DNA of 64,000 nucleotides from Gigantopelta aegis (taxonomy: Eukaryota; Mollusca; Gastropoda; Neomphalida; Peltospiridae), in assembly GCF_016097555.1 (NCBI RefSeq), contig NC_054706.1, positions 24,914,539 through 24,978,538 of the forward strand. Direction: 5' to 3'. Position 1 is the first letter of the stretch. The number at the start of each line of letters is the position of its first letter. The notes under the pieces were generated by a model, which was given only the letters and a program-made list of their open reading frames with translations, did not search any database and was not told where the DNA came from. Positions 59,517-64,000 of the stretch are shown piece by piece. Made by a program: the position numbers and the translations under genes.

Positions 59517-61684
59517 TGTCTGTCTGTATGTCTGTCTCTCTCTGTATGTAATAGTATGTATGTATGTGTATATGTATATGTGTATGTATATGTATATGTG
59601 TATGTGTATGTGTATGTGTATGTATATGTATATGTATATATACATCCTATTACATACAGAGAGAGAGACAGACAGACAAACAGACAGACAGACATGCATA
59701 CGCATACATACGCATACGTATATACACAGGTTCGGGTCTCGGTAACGGCATGAGGAAATTTGTGAAGGCAATAAAGGATTTTAATATCCCCTGTGCCAGT
59801 GCGTCATTGAATATATGTATGTTTAAGTCAAAACCCGACATACATACATACAATAGAGATATTCAAAATATAAAATTACATATATAGCCAGTGCCAGGTC
59901 TGTCTACATCTGCATGTAAGTCAAACGTTGCCAAGCCATGGGGCCTTAGAACCGCGTGGTTGTTGGACCGGTACGAATATGGTCGACTAACGATCGTTCT
60001 ATTTTTGTGGACCGTAGTTGGTCTGATTGGTAGCGTTCCGGCCCGACAATTGCGGGCGATTCGGTGCCACTGGTTCGGGTCTCGGTAAAGGCATGAGGAA
60101 ATTTGTGAAGGCAATAAAGGATTTTAATATCCCCTGTGCCAGCGCGTCATTGAATATCTGAATGTTTAAGTCAAAACCCGACATACATACAATAGAGATA
60201 TTCAAAATATAAAAATACATATATAGCCAGTGCCAGGTCTGTCCACATATGCATGTAAGTCAAACGTTGCCAAGCCATGGGGCCTTAGAACCGCGTGGTT
60301 GTTGGACCGGTACGAATATGGTCGACTAACGATCGTTCTATTTTTGTGGAACGTAGTTGGTCTGATTGGTAGCGTTCCGGCCCAACAATTGCGGGCGATT
60401 TGGTGCCACAGGTTCGGGTCCGGTAACGGCATGAGGAAATTTGTAATGGCAATAAAGGATTTTAATATCCCCTGTGCCAGCGCGTCATTGAATATCTGTA
60501 TGTTTAAGTCAAAACCCAACATACATACAATAGAGATATTCAAAATAAAAAAATATATACATACATATATACGAAAACTTTACCTTATTAATTTTGAATG
60601 TGTTGGTGCGTTGTTCTTTTTGTTTGTTTGTTTCGTTTGGGGTTTTGTTGTTGTTGTTGTTGTTTTTGTTTGTTTTGTTTTAGTTTGTTTGTTGGTGGTG
60701 ATGATGTGTTTTTTCTTGATTGTTTGGGTGTTTTTGTTGTTCTTGTTGTTGTTTGTTTTGTTGGGGGGGGGGGGGGGGGGGATTTGGGGGATATCGCTGT
60801 TGTGTGTTTTAAAGTTTATCTAGGTACGGCCCTCGTTCATTAATAAATATTAATATTGGAGGAAACATCGTGTCCGGGTGTGGATCTTGGATATCAGAAC
60901 AGAACAGAACAAAACAGGACAGATCTTTATTACGACAAAATTAACATTGAAATTTTTCTCTTCCATATTCAGTACGTAACAAGGATTTCCAGTATATACA
61001 TCACACTCACTCCGAACGTGAGTTCGTCTTTCCATCGGTCCACCCTGTCCCAGTGGAGGTTATACCCTGCCCAAGCACACCTCTTTTCTTCAACCATCTT
61101 TTATATTTTCTTATCGCCCTATAACATAATAGACTAATAGACAGTATACCACCACCCCACAATGTAAAACACTGGATACGCCAATTGCCCGTCCATCCTT
61201 AAAGGAACAGTCCTCAGTTTTTAGCCCTTTTTAAAGGTGTTCGGCAAATAAAATAGTTTTACATTATTAAAATTGCAATTTACTTACATTTCCTTTCTTA
61301 GAATATGAATATCTCTATAATTAATGCATTTCTGGGCATCTTAATGTGTTGTAGTATCTCACCAATATCGATGTTTGTCTAAAATCATTTCATACGTACG
61401 ATTTTATTAGTTTTTCCAACGGCCAAAGGGAATTTGAAATAATTCGGCCAAAGATCATTCCAAATGTATTTATACGTATACTGCCTTGTATTTACTTTGT
61501 GTGTTTACGTTATTGTGAGAACAAACGGAAGACTTGATCGGGCTGAAAACTCGGGACAGCCCCTTTAATTCGGTGGTTTTATATGAAACAGTAAAGAACT
61601 CGTTCACTAACCTCGCTTTTCTCTCTCACTTGGGTGAGCAAGCAGCACTGTCGCCAGACACAAAACGCCAACCAGGGATAACAT
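50202..61684 (-). CDS. Gene C: small secreted 12-Cys protein, complete four-exon gene
   Basis: Exons 61612-61684, 53024-53143, 51689-51817 and 50202-50341, with the same phases and exon lengths as gene B (73, 120, 129, 140). 153 residues, twelve cysteines after the signal peptide, and the HPSEREKR processing segment. Compared with gene B I count 0/25 differences in exon 1, 4/41 in exon 2, 6/44 in exon 3 and 14/46 in exon 4. Divergence thus rises toward the C-terminus while all cysteines are kept, consistent with purifying selection on the fold. Donors are GTTAGT, GTACGT and GTATGT. Intron 1 is 8.5 kb and holds a fold-back element with a satellite. It is in direct tandem with gene B; shared flank at 44.7 and 63.8 kb suggests one segmental duplication. 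The function is unknown. Confidence 0.82.
50360..50725 (-). mobile_element. Two reverse SINE pieces in gene C intron 3
   Basis: 50360-50610 is a head I / tail a SINE (GGAAATGTTTTTATTTAACG to CGAGCGAGCGCTTTACCACC). 50617-50725 is a tail-b fragment. The short word GCAAAGGAAAGG lies on both sides of the first. Confidence 0.75.
50935..51180 (+). repeat. Dispersed repeat, partner of 23640-23890
   Basis: Same ordered landmarks as the copy in the loop, preceded by a poly-C of about 24 (50808-50831). Confidence 0.65.
51345..51632 (+). mobile_element. SINE, head I / tail b, shortened core
   Basis: GGGCGGGATTTAGCTCAGTC head, CTCGTTCCAACCAGTGCAC core, CTAGTGGTGTCGTTAAAC tail. Confidence 0.8.
51689..51817 (-). 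CDS. Gene C exon 3: 4-Cys module
   Basis: A single acceptor TATCTATTTAG, with none of the array seen in gene B. Product [20 protein letters not shown], then [20 protein letters not shown]; donor G|GTATGT. Confidence 0.82.
51990..52672. mobile_element. TIR element in gene C intron 2 with internal 118-bp tandem array
   Basis: Partner of 36436-36985. The arm TATGCTAGGCGCAAACTACC through CTCGTCGCAT is repeated about four times (52068-52535), with a degenerate first unit. The right arm near 52560-52670 is single. Confidence 0.8.
53024..53143 (-). CDS. Gene C exon 2: VWC-like half module
   Basis: Product [17 protein letters not shown], then [20 protein letters not shown]. Donor ATTG|GTACGT. Confidence 0.82.
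54373..54510 (+). other. Short unidentified ORF inside the fold-back element
   Basis: ATG to TAG, 45 residues, including [18 protein letters not shown]. About 200 bases later an acceptor-like TTTTTGTTTGCAG (54712) precedes [20 protein letters not shown] in one frame. Both could be worn exons of an element-encoded or captured gene. No family is recognised. Confidence 0.3.
54885..57982 (+). repeat. 100-bp satellite, 31 copies
   Basis: Unit ATTACAAGCACTGCTATAAC...GCAAGTGGTAAATAGTTT, almost exactly 100 bases in every copy (one copy near 55545 lacks a base). Two variants, CACAATTTC and CACACTTTC, alternate through much of the array. GTATATAG occurs only in units of the CACACTTTC type. No long frame can pass, since 100 is not a multiple of three. 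Confidence 0.95.
58092..58275. repeat. Interspersed repeat with G/C-rich ends
   Basis: Inverted ends AGCGTAGGAAG and CTTCCTACGCCAGTG enclose AT-rich DNA and (CCCCCA)n. The end motif recurs near 49385. Confidence 0.5.
59426..59700. repeat. Microsatellite cluster (CA)n (TA)n (TGTA)n with inverted flanks
   Basis: (CA)17, then (TA)n, a TGTCTGTCTG block, (ATGTGT)n, and the inverted counterpart ending ACAGACAGACA. Frames across it are simple-sequence artefacts. Confidence 0.95.
59728..60545. repeat. About 341-bp tandem repeat, 2.4 copies
   Basis: GGTTCGGGTC starts at about 59728, 60071 and 60411. Units share GGCATGAGGAAATTTGT and CGGTACGAATATGGTCGAC, and the last is partial. Non-coding as far as I can see. 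Confidence 0.9.
60615..60790. repeat. (GTT)n and poly-G low complexity
   Basis: G/T-rich tract ending in a poly-G of about 19 (60763-60781). Confidence 0.9.
60885..61020 (-). mobile_element. LINE 3' tail in gene C intron 1
   Basis: The minus strand ends TTTTGTTCTGTTCTGTTCTG. Partner of 2005-2136 and 37205-37365. Confidence 0.6.
61199..61568. mobile_element. TTAA MITE family 3 in gene C intron 1
   Basis: TTAAAGGAACAGTCCTCAG on the left, AAACTCGGGACAGCCCC and TTTAA on the right. Same position as 1433-1853 in gene A. Confidence 0.8.
61612..61684 (-). CDS. Gene C exon 1: signal peptide
   Basis: [18 protein letters not shown] then SEREKR; donor G|GTTAGT at 61611. The acceptor-like TTTTACCCAG lies just before CCCTGAAGATG's flank, as in genes A and B. 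Confidence 0.82.
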
Positions 61685-61793
61685 CTTCAGGGATATCTGG
61701 GTAAAATGTACAATAAAATAGTTCAACCTGCATCCTGGGCAGTCGGCATTGACAGTCGAGATGTCTGCCCAGGGCAGCGTGCTCGAACCTGCA

Positions 61794-63300
61794 TTAAAGT
61801 GACAGACCCTAGTTTTTAAACACTACGGCGTGTTTTTCACTATTAAAGCCACTTTTGATAATTGAAATCAGATATTGCTTATATCGTATTGCTTAGAATA
61901 TCCATGTCAAGTGTTTATAGTAATCCTAGTATTTGTAATGCCATAAAAAAAAAAAAATCTTCATTCTAAAAACGTGCGTACCTCTGGAAAGTAATGGCTA
62001 TAGAGACAAGCTCTAGTCTAGTTTTACGGGGTATTCTCCCGTTTCAACGTCGACCACAGACTCTTATTTCACTGTATTTTAACTTTATCCTGATGTCTTA
62101 CAGGATTGTAGATTAACCAACGTAGTGTCTATTTTCACGCGTTCAAACGTAGTATTTAATTTCGCTCGTTCAAACTGGGGTCTGCGACTTTAACGAAACG
62201 TAGTGTCTATTTTCACTCGTTCAAACTGGGGTCTGCGACTTTAACGAAACGTAACGTAGTGTCTATTTTCACTCGTTCAAACTGGGGTCTGCGACTTTAA
62301 CGAAACGAAACGTAGTGTCTATTTTCACTCGTTCAAACTGGGGTCTGCGACTTTAACGAAACGTAGTGTCTATTTTCACTCGTTCAAACTGGGGTCTGAG
62401 ACTTTAACGAAACGTAACGTAGTGTCTATTTTCACTCGTTCAAACTGGGGTCTGCGACTTTAACGAAACGTAACGTAGTGTCTATTTTCACTCGTTCAAA
62501 CTGGGGTCTGCGACTTTAACGAAATGTAACGTAGTGTCTATTTTCACTCGTTCAAACTGGGGTCTGCGACTTTAACGAAACGAAACGTAGTGTCTATTTT
62601 CACTCGTTCAAACTGGGGTCTGCGACTTTAACGAAACGTAACGTAGTGTCTATTTTCACTCGTTCAAACTGGGGTCTGCGACTTTAACGAAACGAAACGC
62701 AGTGTCTATTTTCACTCGTTCAAACTGGGGTCTGCGACTTTAACGAAACGTAGTGTCTATTTTCACTCGTTCAAACTGGGGTCTGCGACTTTAACGAAAC
62801 GTAGTGTCTATTTTCACTCGTTCAAACTGGGGTCTGCGACTTTAACGAAACGTAACGTAGTGTCTATTTTCACTCGTTCAAACTGGGGTCTGCGACTTTA
62901 ACGAAACGTAACGTTGTGTCTATTTTCACTCGTTTAAACTGGGATCTGCGACTTTAACGAAACGTAACGTAGTGTCTATTTTTACTCGTTCAAACTGGGG
63001 TCTGTGACTTTAAACAAACGTACCGTGGTGTCTATTATCACTCGTTTAAACTGGGATCTGCGACTTTAACCAAACATAACGTAGTGTCTATTTTGACTCG
63101 TTCAAACTGGGGTCTGCGACTTTAACGAAACGTAACGTAGTGTCTATTTTCACTCTTTCAAACTGGGATCTGCGACTTTAACCAAACGCAGTGTCTATTT
63201 TCACTCGTTCAATCTGAGGTATGCGACTTTAACCAAACGCAGTGTCTATTTTCACTCGTTCAAACTGGGGTCTGCGACTTTAACGAAACGTAGTATTTAT
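61794..63300 (+). mobile_element. MITE family 1 beside gene C, right end expanded
   Basis: TTAA at 61794, left part as in 40222 onward without the two SINEs, array from 62118. It starts 110 bp upstream of the gene C ATG in the same orientation as at gene B, so one insertion was copied with the gene. Confidence 0.85.
62118..63300 (+). repeat. MITE-end tandem array at gene C, about 21-23 copies
   Basis: The same unit as 41310-44284, but the AACGAAACGTAACGTA linker predominates and the units are more alike. The AACCAAACGCA linker appears only near the far end (63180-63240). Confidence 0.92.
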
Positions 63301-63305
63301 TTTTC

Positions 63306-63600
63306 TCTAAGACTTGTGTCAAAAATGACTAAATGTTTGACATCCAATAGCCGATGATTAATAAATCAATGTGCTCTAGTGGGGTCGTTAAACAAAACAA
63401 ACTTTCACAAAATATAATGTTTACTGTAATCCGGGGGTGTCTTCTATTTCAATGATTTATTTGTGACAAATCTTTCTCATTTTGTTTTCTTTTTCTTTCT
63501 GACGTTTTTTTTTTTAAAATACGCTTTCTTTTGTTTCAGTGTTTTACGAGCAATAGCCGATACTTATTTGCTCTAGTGATGTCGTTAACAAAAGAAACTT
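63306..63600 (+). mobile_element. Two SINE tail-b fragments
   Basis: 63306-63403 (ATGTTTGACATCCAATAGCC to GTTAAACAAAACAAAC) and 63535-63598 (GAGCAATAGCCGATACTTAT to GATGTCGTTAACAAAAG). Confidence 0.7.
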
Positions 63601-63689
63601 TAACTTTTGTTACCTTTTAATTTTTAAGACAATGATAACGAAGCATTTAAAAATTATATGAACGTAGTTCGGTTCCATATTCTACACAC

Positions 63690-64000
63690 ACAAAAAAAAA
63701 AAAAAGTAAAAAAAACCCACAAAAAAACCCCACATTTTCTGTAAGTAAAATAATTATAAATAAAACATTTAAAATCGACGAACTCTTGTCTGATTTTATT
63801 TTTCACGATATATAATTTGAAACAGTAACTTTAAAGATGTAATTAAACAAAATCAATATTGTATAAAAAAAAATACTGTTGTTTAATTACTAAACAAAAC
63901 AAAGCAAAATTTACTTATGAAAATATACTATTTACCTTACGACTGTTGAACACTACGTACTGCAACGTCGGTTGATTCCAAGCGAGTGAAGTGATGTTCA
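63690..64000. repeat. Segmental-duplication flank matching 44600-44960
   Basis: GACGAACTCTTGTCTGATTT, AACTTTAAAGATGTAATT and GTTGAACACTACGTACTGCA appear in the same order and spacing upstream of gene B. The duplication therefore reaches at least the window end. Confidence 0.8.

Noticed and set aside
59328-59771. Long open frames on both strands through 59.3-59.8 kb
   Set aside because: They are translations of (CA)n, (TA)n and (GTAT)n microsatellites.

Overview
This looks like nuclear DNA of a mollusc, most likely a gastropod. It is AT-rich and sparse in genes. It is full of tRNA-headed SINEs with tails of the type found in snails and related molluscs, of TTAA-flanked MITEs, of long fold-back elements, and of a LINE of the I superclade. 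There are no operons, CRISPR arrays or rRNA genes, and I found no convincing virus-like or LTR element.

The host genes I can support are three paralogues of a small secreted cysteine-rich protein. Each was built from four exons, all joined in phase 1. Exon 1 carries a signal peptide and a Lys-Arg processing site. Exons 2, 3 and 4 carry 3, 4 and 5 cysteines, and exon 2 resembles the first half of a von Willebrand factor C domain. Gene A (+, exons at 1311, 2182 and 11059) has lost exon 4. Gene B (-, exons at 40134, 37146, 33202 and 32710) and gene C (-, exons at 61684, 53143, 51817 and 50341) are complete 153-residue genes. I know of no named protein that matches this layout; I cannot search. 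A fourth host piece is the last exon of a WSCD-like sulfotransferase (-, 15110-15454).

Layout: 1-15 kb is the left arm of a large inverted duplication, holding gene A and a 4.5 kb LINE. About 15.1-24.4 kb is the loop, with the sulfotransferase exon and old repeats. About 24.4-40.1 kb is the right arm, holding gene B. A 5 kb TTAA element inside this arm is itself invaded by a Tc1/mariner-related element (Sailor-like, DD83E). 40.2-44.3 kb is a MITE whose end has grown into a 3 kb tandem array. 44.3-50.2 kb is repeat-rich DNA without a gene. 50.2-61.7 kb is gene C, whose first intron holds a 31-copy 100-bp satellite. 61.8-63.3 kb is a second MITE-end array matching the one beside gene B.

The general theme is transposon ends turning into tandem repeats, five separate times, around one small gene family. 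The most unusual case is a 17-copy minisatellite in intron 2 of gene B. Each unit carries a copy of the real 3' splice site of exon 3 plus the first bases of that exon, followed at once by a 5' splice-site-like GTAAGT.
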